Below, piece after piece: positions 23,370 to 37,100 of a stretch of DNA of 64,000 bases; the first letter of the stretch is position 1; every line of letters starts with the position of its first letter. Made by a program: the position numbers and the translations under genes. The stretch covers positions 38,671 through 102,670 of the forward strand of contig KL197740.1 of the NCBI GenBank assembly GCA_000697665.1, written 5' to 3'. The notes beneath the pieces are model-generated. The model did not search any database. It was given only the letters and a program-made list of their open reading frames with translations, and was not told the DNA's origin. This DNA comes from Jaapia argillacea MUCL 33604. Taxonomy: Eukaryota > Basidiomycota > Agaricomycetes > Jaapiales > Jaapiaceae.

Positions 23370-26300
23370 CTATCCCCTCTTTTAAGCCCAGTATTTCTCC
23401 TGAAATGCAAGTTTTTGCGATCCGGTAAACCTGTTCCATTCATCCCAAGAAGGTCTGGGGAATTCTGCAAGTTTGGTTACTCCACTAGTGCTAGGTTTAG
23501 CGCTAGTGGATGGGAGTGGTCCATCGTAGTCGACGGTTCGAGGAATATAGAGATCTTGGTTTGGTGGGGGAGGAGCTTGTCGAAAGACGAGGGCAACTTG
23601 TGGCCAATCTCGGTTGGTGCTTGTATTGACATGTTGTTCCCGTTGTCTTGCCCAAGACATCCATAACTCGAGTGCAGCTTGAACTCCTTGACGAGCCTGA
23701 GTTTCCTGTTGATCAAGGAACGCTAAATGTTTAGCATAGGCATTCCCCAACATCATATTGGGGTATTTGGCGGTGTATTTTGTCAAAGGGGGTGGTGGCC
23801 ATACGAAGGCAGGGCCAACTTCTGGTTCGACATAGGCGGGGACGACAGATGGGGGAGTCCAAAGGTGAGGTGGGGGTGTCGGGACGTGAATGGGAGATCG
23901 AGCTGGAGTAGGGGCTGGTGGGAGTGGTTGCGGGTTTTGAATATAGTCGGGAGTTTCGGGATGATAGGAAGGACTGGGAGGAGGTGGAGTGGTGGGGAAA
24001 TGGGGTTTCTTGGTAGTTCGTCGTTGATAAGGGCGGGATCTAGGAGTGCGAGGGTGGGGGCAATCTTTTTTCTTGTGCCCAAACCCATTGCAGTTCCAAC
24101 ATTTGATTGATGGAACTCGACCAGATCGGCGAATTGGTGGAGGAGACGGTGAGGGTGATTTATGGTTATTAACTGTATTTCCCCATATATTGTATGAGGT
24201 ACGAAAGTTGGCACCAAGCCAAAGGTTGTCGGGGGTCGGGGGTTCAGTGAGGGGCATGGAAGGTGATGTGGTGATGGGGGATTCTGTCCTACCAATCACT
24301 TTGTTGGTGACGGGAGGAGGGGTAGGGATCGAGATACGAGGAGAGAGTGGTTCCCTCTTTATTTCTGTGGTGGGATTGTAATAGATGCTATCAAAAGCAT
24401 CATTGTCTTCTTTGCAAGAAGACCCATAGGCGGGAAGCGAGGTTGTAGTCGAGAGGAGGGATGGGAGTGACGAGACGAGAGGAGACTCGCCATTGTAGCC
24501 ATTATCAGTGTGGGTGGAAGACATGTCTAGATTGGTCAGATAAACTGAAGGGGTCGAGAGTACAGATGTTTCAGTGGAACGGTGGAATGCTGTCGAATGA
24601 AGTTCAGGAATCAAGTTTTTATACAGCTGGGATCGGGATTTTGCGGTAAAAATTCTGGGGATGTAGGGAAGCATTGCCTTGCGGCGCGGTTTACTTCCAT
24701 GTCGATCCACATGCGAGCCCACTGTTCTTCTGGTATTTTCAGTGCTGCGAGTAAAATGGAGGCTGGACGAGGTGATTTGGGGTTTTTCTTGTGGAATTCT
24801 TTGATATATTCCGAGGCATGGTGTAGATTTACAATTGGTTCCCAAGTATTGTCTGATTCAGGATAGCCTTTCCATTTGACTAAATATTTGACGTTCTTTT
24901 TGGTTTTTTGATTCGTGTATTTCAAGTTGATGATTTCTTCAACTTCAAATTCTTCTTCTCCTTCGATTAGATCTGGGAGTGGTTTGGTGAAATTGGGTCC
25001 ATGTGCGTCAGTTTCCACGTATGGAGTGAGGAGTCCTGCGTGGAATACTGGATGGATTCTCCATTTCTTTGGTAGTTTCAGTCGATACGTTCCAGGGGTT
25101 ATGACAGTTTTGATTTCAAAAGGTCCGTGGCGTTTTGGTGATAGTTTAGCGGAAGGGTATTCAGTTCGAACATTCGTTCCTTCTAGCCAAACGTAATCTC
25201 CTTTTGAAAATTGGGGTCCTTTTTCTCCATATTTGTCATGTTGTTTCTTCATAGCTTCAGCAGCTATGATGAAACATGCTTCCGCTTCTTTCCTTGCTTC
25301 TCGGAGTTGTTCTAATCGTAAGTCTGCTTGGGGAACATCTGGTGCCGGTTTCAGTGATGGGGCGATGTTGGGTGTGAAACCATGCATTAGTTCAAATGGG
25401 GTTTTCTTGGTAACTGAATGTACTCGTGTATTATGAGTGAGTTCTGCGATTGGTAGGAGTGATGGCCAGTTGTTCTGATTTCGATTACAGAAGGTTTGAA
25501 GATAAACTTCTGTTTCTTGATTGACTTTTTCCATGGCTCCATCGGTCTGTGGATGGAAAGCTGTGCTGAGTGCCGATCGTACTCCGAATCGGTCTAAAAG
25601 GGTCTTGAGTACTGCCGATGTGAATTGGGGTCCTCTATCCGATATTAACTTGTCCAGAAATCCATAATGCCGGAAGGCGTTGTTGTAGAGAATTTCCGCA
25701 GTGCCTTCGGAATCTACCGTTTTGTGGCAGGGTGTGATGATAGCAGTTTTGGTGGACGTATCCATGGCTATGTGGATAGCATCATATCCGTCAGCTTCTG
25801 GTAATCCAGTGAGGAAATCATTGGTGACGGTTCCGAAGGGTCGCTCTGGAATCTCAGTGGGATGAAGTGGTTCGTTGGTTGGATGCGTTTTGGGTTTCAT
25901 TGATTGACAGATAGCACATCCTTCAATGTATTCTTTGACGAAGATCGACATTCCAGGCCACCAATAGTCTCTTTGAACGATCTCCAAAGTTTTATATCGT
26001 CCTGGATGTCCTCTGATTGGTGGGTCATGACATGATCGAACAATTTTTCTTCGTAGGTCGTGATTTTTTGGAACGTAGATCTTTCCTTGGTAGAGGATTA
26101 ATCCATCTTCTAAGTTCCATTCCTCCAATCCTTTACTTAAGGATCGAGGTCCTTGGCTTTTGATGACTTGGATCGCTGTGGATACTTCATCGTCCAATTC
26201 TATACTCTTTTGGATTTCTTTTTTCAACTCCTGATCTCCAGTAAGTGTTGTATGAGTCATGGCCTGTCGAATATTGATTTGAATTTGTCGAGTAACAGAT

Positions 26301-29300
26301 GGGTTTTCGGTTGTGGCGTTTCCTCGTCCCACAGGAGAGGTGCAAAACAAGGATTTTGCATCGAGTGATTTTGAGAAAAGTTGGGGTCCTAAAAGTATGC
26401 GATTTTTGTTGTCGGTTTCTACCCCCTCTTTATGGTCAATACGTCTCGAGAGACCATCTGACTTGTTTGTTTTTCCAGGCTTGTGGATCAGCACGAAATT
26501 GAATCGAGTTAAAAACTGGGCCCATCTAGCTTGACGTCTGCTGAGCTTTTGAGCGGTAGTGAAGTACTCCAAGTTCCGATGGTCCGTATAGATTTCCACG
26601 ATATGTTTGCATCCTTCTAGGTAGTGACGCCATGCGTCCATAGCTCGAATAATTGCAAGAAGCTCTTTGTCGTAGATATCGTAGTTTCGCTCCGCGTCTG
26701 ATAGTGACTTTGATAAATAGGCCACAGGATGGTATTTGTTGTCTGGTTCCAACTGCGTTAGAACAGCTCCTGTAGCGTAATCTGACACGTCACATTCAAT
26801 ACGAAATGGTTTGTCGGGGTCAGGCATGACCAGGGTTGGGGAGGAGGTGAATGAAGTCTTTAATTGCTGAAATGCTTTGTCGCATTTATTCGTCCATTCC
26901 CAAGAGTGGTCTTTCTTGGTAAGTTCGAATAGTGGTCGTGCGATTTTTGAGAAATCTTTAATAAATTGCCGATAAAAATTGCAAAACCCAACAAAGGATT
27001 GTACTTCTTTAACTGTTTTTGGTGTGGGCCAGTCAAGGATTCCAGAGACTTTGACGGGGTCCATTTCTACCAGGTTATGGGAGACGATAATGCCAAGGTA
27101 TTCGACCTTTGATGTTTCAAAGGTGCATTTTTCTGGTTTGAGGAAAAGGTCGTTTTCCTCCAAGATACGAAGGACTTCGTGCATTATTTTTCTATGTTCT
27201 TCCAGAGTATCGGTAAAAATGAGGATGTCGTCTAGGTAGACGATGACAACCCCTTGGTTGATAAGATCTTTGAATAACTCGTTCATCATGGTTTGAAAGG
27301 TAGCTGGCGAATTGGTAAGGCCAAAGAACATGACCATCGGTTCGAATAGTCCGCGATTCGTTTTGAATGCTGCTTTCCACTGGTCCCCATCTTTGATGCA
27401 AACATTGTTGTATCCCCAGTGTAGATCCAGTTTTGAATAAACTTTAGCGTTTTTGAGTTTATCGATCAATTCGGATATAAGGGGAATAGGATAATCGTTT
27501 TTGATGGTTTGCGAGTTTAGATAATGATAATCCTGTGTTGGACGAAGTTTTCCATCTTTCTTGTCGACAAAGAAGAAAGGTGAGGAGAGTGGGGATTTGG
27601 AAGGACAGATATATCCTTTTTGTAGTTGTTCTTCTAGGAACGTGTCGAGTTCTTTCTTTTCAGCTGGGGACAGCGAATAGGTTTTGCACTTGTGAGGTTT
27701 CCAATCCTCTTTGAGTTCTATCCCATGATCCCAAACTCTTTCTTTTGGGAATCGTTCCAAAGCCTTTTTCTCGAAGACTTTTCTGTATTTTCGATACTCC
27801 GGTAGAACCATTTCTTCAAAAGTCTTTTCCCCTCGTTTTTGGGCATCTTTCAATGCTAGTTTGATTGATTTGTTTCCGTGAGCTCGAACTCTTATCCCTG
27901 CAACGTATCTTGCAGGAACTGGGGTTTTGTGTCGTTTCGATAGGGGGATATAATTGGGGATGAATGGTTCTATTGGATCTGGATGACCCGTGATGATCCG
28001 ATAAGTTCTAATTCCTTCATGTGACCATTCGTTGGTTATTTCGTCGAGTGGATTTGGTGGTTCCAAATGTTCTGTTGACCATGAAGATGAAACTGTCGTT
28101 TTAGACGCTTTTCGTGATGTTCATCCTTTTTTCTTCATGGCTTGTTGCGGTACGTAAGACGTATCATGGACCAATTTTGGAGTATACTCCTGGTCTGCAA
28201 CGGCATAGGACGCCCCCTGTTTTGCTGTGTATAACACATGCACAGGTTCAGTTTCGCAAAGGGTAGTGGCTGGTCGATCGGAAGGTTTCGCATGAACAGT
28301 GCATAACCCTTGTATATGACAGGTATCGGGGCAGCGTGTAAACTTCAAATTGAAGTTTTGCCATTCGATTTCTGGATTGTGTTCGTGTAACCAATCGGTT
28401 CCTAGGACGACGTTTTCTTGTCCTAGGTCGGTGATGTAGAATCGATTTGTTTCGATATGGTAGGTATTTTTAGATCCTGGGATTTTCACATCGAGTTCCA
28501 CAAAATACTCGATTTTTCCGTCGCGATTTTCCATGTTGTCAATGTTATAAACTGGAATATGTCGTTCCAATTTTTGAGTATTCATGCGATGCTGTTTAGC
28601 GAATCGAGTGTTGATTAAGTTTCCAGTAGCTCCACTGTCGAGTAGAGTTTTTGTTACAGTGCTTCAGTTCTTTCCAATGAGTTCCACTTCGAATCGTAGG
28701 GAAGGAATTCCATTTTTCTTCAGAGTGGATACACGAATTGAGTCAGGAATGTTCATTTGTAATATAGTGTATCTATTGTCCAATGAAAGAACCTTAGTTC
28801 GTGCCTTTGCATCTGCTGTCAATGCTAGGCGCTTTAAAAACCCGATTTGGAGAACTCATCTTTCATGGCCATGAAGAGTTCTCCTTGGTCGTTTTCAGGG
28901 ATTTGAGTGACCAATTCTTTGATTTGATCGATGATAGAACTAGGCTGTGCATTTTCTTCATTTGCATCAGCTGTTCTGGTTCGAATGGACTTGCCCTTTT
29001 TCAAGGGGCATTGTCTGGAGAAGTGACCTGGTTTTCGACAAAAGAAACATGCTCCTTTCTTTTGAAGTTCGAGTTGTTCTTCAGGAGTTAGTTTCTTGAA
29101 TCGTTTCTTGGTTTTGGCCGCATCAACATCCATAGGGACTCCTTGACTATAGTCCCTAGATGGAGCCTGCCAGTTGGTCTGAAAGGTTGAAGGATAGATC
29201 AGTCCTTTTCCTTTTTCTTCATGCCAAGTTTTTTCTGCTGCTGCTGCTTCTCCTAGTAGTTCAAATTTGGCAGCGAGATCCTGTAGGGAAGCCAGACTTT

Positions 29301-30768
29301 CTGGTGGTTCTGGTAGTTTAACGATCTGCTCGAGGATTTCCCATTTGAGTCCTCTTTTATAGGCTTCCATAAGCCCTATATCGTTAAACCCAGTATGCCT
29401 TGCTAATTCATTGAAGGCGGCGGTGAAAGAATCGACCGAGAACCTTCCTTGTTTGAGGTTCTGGATTTGTGTGCGAGCAGATCGTCCTTTGTCGATTTCT
29501 GCAAAATCTTTTTCGAGGGTTTTGTAGAAATCTTTGACATTTAGGATTGCTTCTGTATCTGGGTCATATTTGTTGACCCAATTCATTGCCCAAGATCCTA
29601 CAGGTCCTTCCTTCATGTAGGATAGGATGAAGGCGATTTTTGAAAATTCGGTGGGAAAATCTTTTGGTTTAGCTGCAATGAATAGTTTGGTTTCCGAAAC
29701 GAATTTGGCGGTTTTCTTCCTATCTCCAGTGAAGGGAGTAGGAGGTGCCAGTTGTGGTCCTTTCGAATCCCCTGCCATATCGTTGTCAGAATCCTCAGGG
29801 TTAGGGTCAGGATTTGGGTTAGGGTCGGGAGATCCTATAGGTGGATCGGGAGGTGGAGATTGAGCTGGCGACGGATTATATGACTCGAAGTGTTGAGGGA
29901 TAGGTGTTTCAGTTGGGTACTGAGGGTTAGGTTCCTGGATTTGCGGAGCAAATGCAGCAAATGTTTGTGGAACTGTTGTGTCGGGGATCCTCCAAACGTA
30001 ACGGGAGAGGGTGACGAAGTTCGTGGTACCTCAAGAGGAAGAGGGGTATTAACTCGTGAAGTTCGAGAAGATTTGCTGATTCCCCTTCTTTTCTTCTCTT
30101 TGGCTACTCGTGGAACTGAGGGACCTGGTTTTGCTAATTGACTAAGATAGTCTTTTAGCTTGGGTAGATTTCCGTGGGGTGGATATCTGTCTGCTGGTAG
30201 ATACCGATATTCTGGTTCGTTTGGTCCTGTCCAAATGGCAATAGGTTTTCCGTTAAGGCATGGAGTGTCGTAGATGTGATTGTATGTAATCTCTTCCTCG
30301 TGGTGTGCTAAATCCTGGAGGACTTTGGCAAGAGAGGGAAGCATCCAAAGGTCAGGAAGAGTGAGGAATCTACTGGATGGTGGTAGTTCTTCTGTGGTGA
30401 CGTGCAGGGGTTATCTCAATAGAGATAACCGATTTTTATAGATTCTGAGTGATGTATTCTTCCTCCAATCGTCGTACTATTTTGCTGAGAGCGATGCAAA
30501 AATAGATGGCGATATTGAGGTTGATGAAGTGTGTGAAGGGGAGGACGAATATGTCGGTTTTAACCAAGGATAATCCAATTTTCTGGATCGTGGTCCAGAA
30601 CAATAAATCAACAATGAAGTCGATGATGATGATGAGGAGACTGGCGAAGACTGGATGGATCGTGGTATTGGACGGCGTGGTGGTAATCGTCTAACTTCTC
30701 TGTAGCCTTCATTGGATAACAAGGCTAGAGTAAGTTGCAAGGTAAGTAGAAGGGAGATCTTGTTCAAG

Positions 30769-31171
30769 TGTTAAAGTCACTACTTCAACGAAGTACCGAA
30801 TTCAAGTCTTGTACTTCTCTGATGGTACTTAGGTTGCAACACAGAGTGAGGCGGTATGAGGATGATAAGAGAGAGGAAACCAGATAAGGATCAAGTCAGA
30901 CTTTGTAGGAATGCAAGTAGAGACTTGTATTGACAAAGTGAACAAGATGGGGAGTATTAGTGAATACAGGCAGGTATATATACTGGACAGAAGCGTAGTC
31001 CGTAGTAATGATGAGTAAGTCCGTAGTAAGGATGAGTAAGTAGAAAGGAATCAAAGTGAGTCAAAGAAGATAGGAGTCTGTAGTCCATAGTCTGTAGTCC
31101 ATAGTTAGGGGATGAAGTGAAGTGAAGTGAGATAAAATGAAAATAGTCCTGACGAAGCGTGGTTTGTAACA
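30769..31171 (-). repeat. 5' LTR of the chromovirus (403 bp)
   Basis: Same ends as the partner LTR, but with two fewer heptamer units (14 bp). The few substitutions are mostly CG to TG or CA. The flank is GCCAT followed by G, which equals GCCGC followed by G after two CG transitions. Confidence 0.9.
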
Positions 31172-34100
31172 GCCATGGATGAAGACCTATTGCTCACCCG
31201 AACGGCCTCCTTGCCATCCAGCCTCATGAATCTCACCTCATCTCTGGCCCTTCTTGGCTTGTGAGAGACACATGTAAATCACCCACTCTCCACCTCACAA
31301 CAAACCTCCACTTCCACATCTTTGGTCTCCCCTTCTGCTTGACCTTTGGAGGAAGTTAGCCACTTTTCAACTTCTCACACATCATGTGTGACAACTTGGA
31401 ATGAGTTCAATGCCCTCCAATGCTGAGTCTTGACTTGCTACTCAATAAGGCTCTCAGGTTGGTTTGGCCTGTTGTAACAAGGGTGTGGTTGTGGTCACTC
31501 AGTAGTCAGGCATGTCATTTGCTTGATATGCTGATCTCAAGGGAAGAAGGAGGGTGGTTGATTTCCTTCCTGCACTGTATTCTGAGATGTCATTGTGTTT
31601 GTTGCTAGGGTTCAATAGCCACATGGATTTTTGAATATGGTTTTTTGTTATTTGAGCCTGTATGGAGAGCCTCAGGACCCCAGAAACAAAATTAAGTGGC
31701 ATCTCAGATGGTTGAAATTGCTGTTGTCAAATCCCTAGTCCTGGATGGACATGGTCATGGGCTGCCATGGGCATTAGGTCTGTCTTTCTAATAGGTGTCA
31801 ATCCACCCTAAAATCTCACACCTGTGCAACTTAACCCATCTATGATTATCAACTTGACTATCAGAATTACAGATATTTCAGACATTGTGGCTCTTGTAAT
31901 GTATTATAATGCTAGGTAAACCCCCTACCATTTTCCTGATGGAGAAGAACAGCAATTCAAAAGTACTTTCTGATAGGTGAGATGTGCAATGTCATCTATT
32001 GCTTATAGTTCAGGAAAGCCCAAAGATTTGAGGCCTTACAAAGTTCTACTCAACACTCTCCCTATAATTTGACATCACTGTGTTAAACCTCTGCTCATTC
32101 TCCATCAAATCCCACACCTTCTTCAAGCCTAATCCAACCATATCTATCTTCCTACATGGTGGATTGGCATATAGCAAGAGGAATTGATTATTATATCCTT
32201 GAGCATGCTCAAATCAGACTTCTAGAAGAACAGACCACTAAAGAACAACTGCATCAGCCCTCTGGCCTTTCATTAGTCCAGCACACAATGTAATTAAGCT
32301 ACCAGGAGTCAAGACTGCCTGATACACTTATGTGTTGCTTTTTGAGTAACTGTTGTAGTTGATACATTGATTGTCCCCAGGCTGAGAAATGTTGAGAATC
32401 TTCACATCCATAAATGCCAAAACGTCACCAAAGGAGCAGTTTTCGGTGTGGATAGCATGAGCATATTGTTCAAGACATTGCAGAGAAAACTGACTGTGAT
32501 AGAACTCTAGGAGATGATGTCATGAATCATAAATAAATTTAGTCACAAAAGTGATGATCTGAGAGAGGGCTCCAGAGCTGTGAGTAAACCTGCCTTTAAG
32601 GTTGACAAGGAAGCAAGGATATGCAAGTTGACTACAGAAGATGATAAGAGATTTGGCCCCTGAAATGCTGATCTCCCTCCTCCATGTAGACTGTCTCTGG
32701 AACTCCAAGAACCATATGCAATCACATGATGTCAGGAAGCATAAACCTGAGGTCCACCATAAGTTAGTGACTCACAAATCAATACCTTAGACCACACACC
32801 TTGTCATCAAGAGCCTTTTTGAATCATTCAATCCCTCAAAGCATGGCCTCCTTTTGTGTGGCATTGATATTGGTTGCTTCTTGTGTTATGAGTGCCTTAG
32901 CGTTTAGCATAAGGTGGTGAGTAAGGCTTGTAAGTCTTTCAGGTATTCTTGCTAACTAGTACTCAGGCTACAATCTTGAGGCAATAGAGGATGACAAGGA
33001 TGAGCAAACCAGTTGAAGGATACAACTAAAGTGCTGTATTGTTCAAGTGGACAAGCTAGCGAATACAGAGTAGCTAGGTGTCCTTATATACTACAGGAAC
33101 AATGGAATATGGAACAATGTACCAGAAATAATAATGAATGAGACAATGTCTAGAGACAATGGTGAGTGAGTTAAGGTTCAGGACAATGACAATGAACAAT
33201 GGATACAGGACAATGTAGACAGAACAATGAAACAGAGGACAATGACAAGGCTGTGGGTGACGAGTCATTGTGCGCTATCAGGTATTGTCTCAGGTCACAT
33301 ACCTGGACCCCCCCTATTTCGTTATATTTCCACACTTTCCATGACTCCCTCAAGCCCTACTTCCACTCGTTTTCCCATCACTCTGATTAGTCGTACAAAC
33401 CCTCTGTACCATTGTGTTTATAGGTGTTGCTCTCAGTGTTTCAGTCTGCTCTATCATTGTTGTCCTTTTTGCCACTTCTGTAATGTCTAATGATACTATC
33501 AGATTGACCATCTGGAATACCCTTAGAAGCCTAAGGGTATCAGAGTTTGAAGGAAATTGGGAATAATATGCTGGGCAGATTTTTCTCAAGGGTTGGTTTC
33601 CCACCCAAAACATGTCTGGAAATGTCCAGATCCTTCAGAGAGACCATTAGGACCAATCTACCACTTCAGAATTCCTTAGGGAATAACGCTTCAGACACTA
33701 CAGACCAATGACTCACCTCTGAAAGGAGTATGATACCCTCAACTGGCCAATATTGGGGGATCTAGGATGACATGCATCTTGAGATAATTCCTAGGATAGT
33801 CTAAAAGCATAAGGGAATTTTTGGTGATTTTTCCGTGATTTTAGAGGCCCTGGGAGCATAAAGGGAGAGCAATCCTGAGGAGGAGATCAGACTGTCCAAG
33901 GCAAAAGAGGACAAGGAAGCACATAGACAAGCCAGCATCTCAGCAGAGTGACAGCAGGAGAGTCTGGAAGCCATGATGTCATAGGAAAAGAAGTGTCTAG
34001 GCCTGCACAGCCACAAACCTGTCCAAATGGTACCTGTCCATGTGGGTCCTGACAGGATCACAAGGGTGTCCACAGCTGCAGCATAGTTCTGATTGATCAC

Positions 34101-37100
34101 AGTCTGGGGAAGGACTCTGATTGGCTACTTAATATATTTTGCGACTTTTTGGACTATTTATGCTTGTTTAATGCACAGTTGAGTGCCACAGTATATAAGG
34201 ACTGCTAGGATAGAATGATAACAACTTTTGCACCCCAGGAATATCAGTGTGACTCAAGCTCAGCCAGCTGTTGAGCCTCAGCCCTTAGTGTATCCTGAGC
34301 AGTTTCCAAAGCAGTGACCAGCCTTTGAGAAGTCTGAAAAACCTCTGAGAAGCCATCAGACCCGACTTCTTCACGGGAATCCTTGACTACTGAGATAAGA
34401 TAGAACAAGCTTCTTGCCCCTGAAACTCAAATCTCCTGATTGACGACTGATCCGGAGTCAGCATATTTTGTTGTTGGTGTTGGTTGGTTTTTTTTTGGTT
34501 GACGATTAGTGATCATCGCCCTACCCCACACCACTACTTTTTGCTGCATGATAGCGCTAATAATAGTATGAGGTCCAAGATAAGATAATGCCTGAGATAA
34601 GATAAGATAAGATAAAATGAAACGATGCTAAGTATCATAGACAAGGGAAATGATACGAAGGTGAGGGAAGTCTGATAAAAGAATGAAAAACGAATGAAAA
34701 TATACAAGTCCGGACGTGTTCACAACATCTTGGGCAAGGCAGATAGATCTGGTGGTGCCTTTGCCTGGTGGGCAAGTCACTCTCTGGCTGCACAAATTGA
34801 GTTGAAAAGGACATCCTCATTGGTAGGATCATCACATAGCAGGGTGCCTTCAGTCACAGCAGCCAGAAGGAGTGCATCCAAGTCAACAGAGCCTTCCTGA
34901 CCAAGTTTGTCAGCCTCTGACATGGTGGAGAATGGCAAATGGTGGCTCAGGCAAATTTCAGCTACTGAGCCATTGCATAGATAATGGCTTTGCTCTATCA
35001 CTACTGTGTCTTTTTTTTCTACTCTCTTGATATTCTGGATTGCAACAGCATATAAACTACTGGTAGACTATATACATAACTTATCTTGTATCTCATTACC
35101 TTTCAGGTGACATTCAAAATCTGGCCTCACTCAGTCTATTATTTGGCTTTGTTTGCCCATAGTTTGGGTGGCAAAAACTCTCTAATATTAGAATATTGTA
35201 AAATGGGAATTGTACCTGCTACTTGCTGGCCTACTTCCTGAATAGTCAGAGAATGAGATATGTGGGTGGCAAAGGGCATCTGTGTAGGGTCAAGGATATA
35301 GAGGTGGAGCATGACAGAGAATCAAAGAAAAGACAGGGAATAATGATAAACTGAAAGTTATCTGAGGAAGAAGTCTACAACAGGTCCACAGATAATGGTG
35401 TCAGTCTCTTGGTCTGCAGACTAGTTCATTTGTCTCTGTTGACATGTGGCTCCAGTTGGTCCTTCCATCGCTTCTGAAGCTTGTCTGCCATTGGAACTGA
35501 CATCAACAAGTTGTCATCTGTCATCTTGGCTGGGATCAAACCCAATCTCAAAGTAGTCATCAAATGTTTCCTCTTTCCAATTTCCTTCCTCCATTCATGT
35601 CACTGGTGGTTTGTGGAGTACTGTTCTTCATCCCACCGTGCCAAGATATTGCCAAGTTATTGCAAGGTTGTTGAGACACACAATTATCTTCACCAAGATA
35701 TCACTAAGCAGTAATTGAATGAGCTGCTGAGATCTGCATAGATTCTCACCAAGTTATCACCGAGTCTTTGAATTGTTCCCTCTGCATACTGTGGCATACA
35801 CTCTTGTTGGTTTCTCTAACTCCTCTCTGTGTCATCTCTCTGCCATGTCTGTGGCTAGTCAATGGACAAGCCATACAGCGTATCCCAGGTCATCTTGACA
35901 TCAACCATGCTCAACCCTGTCTATCACAGTCTTCCTGGTTGTCACCTGTCATCCTGGGGCCCTCTTACTCCCATCCTCAACCATGTTGCAAGCATAGATG
36001 CTAGTGAAGTGCAGTCAAGAATACACTCCAGGCCAATCCATTCATTTCAATTATCTCTAGTACTTATTTCCAACTTGAACCTTCACTGACAACCAATCTT
36101 AGCAAAATAGAATCAAAGGAATGTTAGCCATCTTCAAGCTTGCACCGCAAACATTGTCTTGTTTCCCAGTAAGGGATATCTTACCATTTTCTCTGTTGGC
36201 AAATGGTCCCAGTAGGCTTCTAGGATGAGAACTTTGATCATAGGCAGGATCAATCGATGCTCCACCCTAACTTCTTGACAGATTTACCACCTTCATGTTA
36301 CTTTGTCAGCCCAATCATAAGTTTGTCATATCAAGACATATCCACAGGTCACTTCATTCATGGGTCTCCTAGCCATCATTTCAGGCATCACATTGTTAAT
36401 GTTCTCATCCCACATCCTATCTCACTCTCCACCACCAATGTGACCATCACTGTTGCATGCCCTGTGAATTTCATTAGTGTATACAATGCAACAGAGAGAG
36501 CATGGTGCATCACCCAATTGGAACCAAAGGGTAAATCTTTGGTTGGCCATCACTTAGGTTACATATAGAAACAAAGCAACTGAGCATCAGAGTGTTGCAT
36601 TATAAAGTTGGATGTCAGGGGAGTCACTGACTCCTGGAGATGGGTTATCTGGAGGGACTCCAAACCCATCAAATAATTAACCCACAGTACAGAGCACTTT
36701 GTACAGTTCTTTCAACCTGTGCTGACACTTCCTTCAAGGCATTCTATCTCTTGTGCAAATGAATATGCACAAAAAACAGCCTCTCAGCCTCTGTCACTCT
36801 CTAAGGCGGAAGCCAATTGTTGACACTGACTCAACTACCTCTCTAATATCTATCTTGTGTTGCAACCCCAACTGATCCATCTCTGGTGGTCTCATATGAC
36901 TCAATACTGATGACACACCCTCACTCATCCAACCAGGACTTCTAGCAATGGTTGGAAACATATCACCCTCCACCTGTCAGCAAAAAACACATCAGAGATG
37001 ATCATAAATCACACCTATAAACTTGTCTTCCTTGTCAACCCTTCCTTCAACCTTGCATTATACCACTAAGATCCCTCTACTCAATGTCAAAAGTACTAAT

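Larger units (their letters stand above)
22953..31171 (-). mobile_element. Ty3/Gypsy chromovirus, near-complete LTR retrotransposon
   Basis: An 8.2-kb fossil element read on the minus strand (5' LTR at 30,769-31,171, 3' LTR at 22,953-23,369). Parts in order are a gag region (about 30,340-28,830) with a CCHC knuckle (CFFCRKPGHFSRQC); an aspartic-protease-like region (about 28,580-28,120); and a long pol region (about 28,060-24,610) with reverse transcriptase (VYLDDILIF), RNase H, integrase with an HHCC head, and a C-terminal chromodomain (VKYLVKWKGYPESDNTWEP). A further Pro-rich frame (about 24,845-23,382) holds a second CCHC knuckle (CWNCNGFGHKKKDC). The order RT-RNaseH-IN-chromodomain marks a chromovirus. 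It looks largely whole, with perhaps one to three interruptions that cannot be told from natural recoding by eye. The LTRs are near-identical, so it is young. Confidence 0.9.

Noticed and set aside
29795-29832. Telomere-like run with several GGGTTAGGG-type words
   Set aside because: It lies inside the gag region of the chromovirus and simply encodes a Pro/Asp/Asn-rich repeat on the minus strand; too short and irregular for a telomere.
31172-31320. Continuation of the LINE remnant on the far side of the chromovirus
   Set aside because: The flank gives no recognisable LINE coding sequence on the minus strand; CG decay makes a judgement by eye unreliable.
34575-34617. (GATAA)n run as GATA-factor binding cluster
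   Set aside because: It is a simple microsatellite in the decayed CG-poor block with no adjacent gene.
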